From: JAVBPB01 sp031549965
GTDB lineage: Bacteria; Bacillota; Clostridia; Lachnospirales; Lachnospiraceae
DNA: 64,000 bases
NCBI GenBank assembly: GCA_031549965.1
Contig: JAVBPB010000010.1
Span: 16,430-80,429 of the forward strand
Reading direction: 5' to 3'
Position numbers and translations under genes: made by a program. The notes below the pieces were generated by a model. That model did no database searches. It was given only the letters and a program-made list of their open reading frames with translations, and was not told the origin of the DNA. Of this stretch, positions 63,518-64,000 are shown piece by piece; within the stretch, counting starts at the first letter, position 1; every line of letters starts with the position of its first letter.

Positions 63518-64000
63518 GTTTTACATACTGCTCCTTTCGCTTGAATAAAATAATTGAATAATAAATATTTGACATTTTATAACATAATATTACATTATCA
63601 CGTTTTGTACATTTATACAATAATTATTTTATTAGTTTCTAAAAAAGTTTTTAACATACTGCAAGCATAAGAATACGATTTTCTTATTTTTCCTGATGGA
63701 TATTAAATAACATACAGCTTATAAAACAAAAAATTGCTTCTGACCATGTCGTTATTAATTTATAATTGTTTATTTTTATACTTTATTATAATTGAGCATT
63801 TTCTGATGAGTACAGTTGTATAATTATTTAATTGTGCAGACCGTCCGATCAATGTCGTCAACTTAAACTCCCATGCCTTGCTTTCGCTCGGCACCACCAT
63901 AAATGAAACGGGTAGGTTATACTACCATTCATTCTTGTTCTGTGCTATATTAAATATAGCGGTAAAGTCGATTTCCCTTTGGGTTTAGAACCCGTAACTT
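63518..64000. other. Upstream region of the operon and window end
   Basis: This AT-rich gap should hold the operon promoter. An imperfect palindrome TTGTACATTTATACAA at 63605-63620 is a possible operator; a -10 box is not clear. Bases 63851-63877 match the reverse complement of 24335-24361 in 26 of 27 positions. The last 120 bases are richer in GC and look like part of another repeated or mobile element cut by the window edge. No gene is visible. Confidence 0.4.

Noticed and set aside
63605..63620. Palindrome called as a definite operator
   Set aside because: Only the outer five bases of each arm pair and no regulator is identified; kept as a note on the gap only.

Overview
The window looks like chromosome of an anaerobic low-GC Firmicute of the class Clostridia. 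The DNA is strongly AT-rich, Shine-Dalgarno sites of the AGGAGG type precede most genes, TTG and GTG starts are common, and the housekeeping block tilS-hpt-ftsH is in the usual Firmicute order. The family or genus cannot be settled from the sequence alone.

Layout. 1-9.0 kb: DNA repair and maintenance genes (exonuclease, nth, a B12-type radical SAM protein), a serine hydrolase, a lipoprotein, a small type I toxin with a convergent antisense RNA, and a P-loop kinase. 9.0-9.7 kb: five tRNA genes in two transcription units. 9.9-16.4 kb: a GH13 alpha-glycosidase and the ftsH/hpt/tilS block. 16.5-26.5 kb: an accessory 'graveyard' of toxin-antitoxin pairs, gene fragments, a group II intron fragment and a kelch protein. 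It is organised by repeated copies of a unit made of a 20-base core (CTGTCAAGGGTGGACAATAA or variants), the 3' end of a prcB-like gene and a terminator. 26.5-42.5 kb: a 14-gene minus-strand cluster that looks like a specialised-metabolite pathway. It has two ABC exporter halves, two AMP-forming ligases, a carrier protein, two radical SAM proteins, a Nudix protein, a sugar epimerase, a Dus-like flavoenzyme, an aldo/keto reductase, an SDR, a peptidase-like/sugar-binding protein and a GH16 glucanase. 43.1-45.0 kb: the intact prcB-like lipoprotein and an alpha/beta hydrolase lipoprotein. 45.3-53.5 kb: pentose metabolism (transketolase, ROK regulator, xylulokinase, fucose/arabinose-isomerase-family enzyme) with a chemoreceptor. 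53.8-56.9 kb: a two-component system with a very large sensor. 57.5-63.5 kb: a four-gene operon (SLATT-type 2TM protein, soluble histidine kinase, single-domain receiver, 1141-residue HD plus Hsp90-like ATPase). The window ends in a sequence shared with the accessory region.

How the parts fit. The toxin-antitoxin cassettes and the metabolite cluster appear to lie one after another downstream of the same prcB-like gene, each unit followed by a remnant of that gene's 3' end. The simplest reading is repeated insertion or recombination at that 3' end, with the 16-kb metabolite cluster next to the intact copy and therefore possibly the most recent arrival. The 57.5-63.5 kb operon combines conflict-system-like domains with phosphorelay modules in a way I do not recognise as a named system. 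It, the metabolite cluster and the prcB-end array are the three best candidates for new biology here.

No searches could be run. Family assignments rest on motifs read by eye, and alignments between repeat copies were made by eye.
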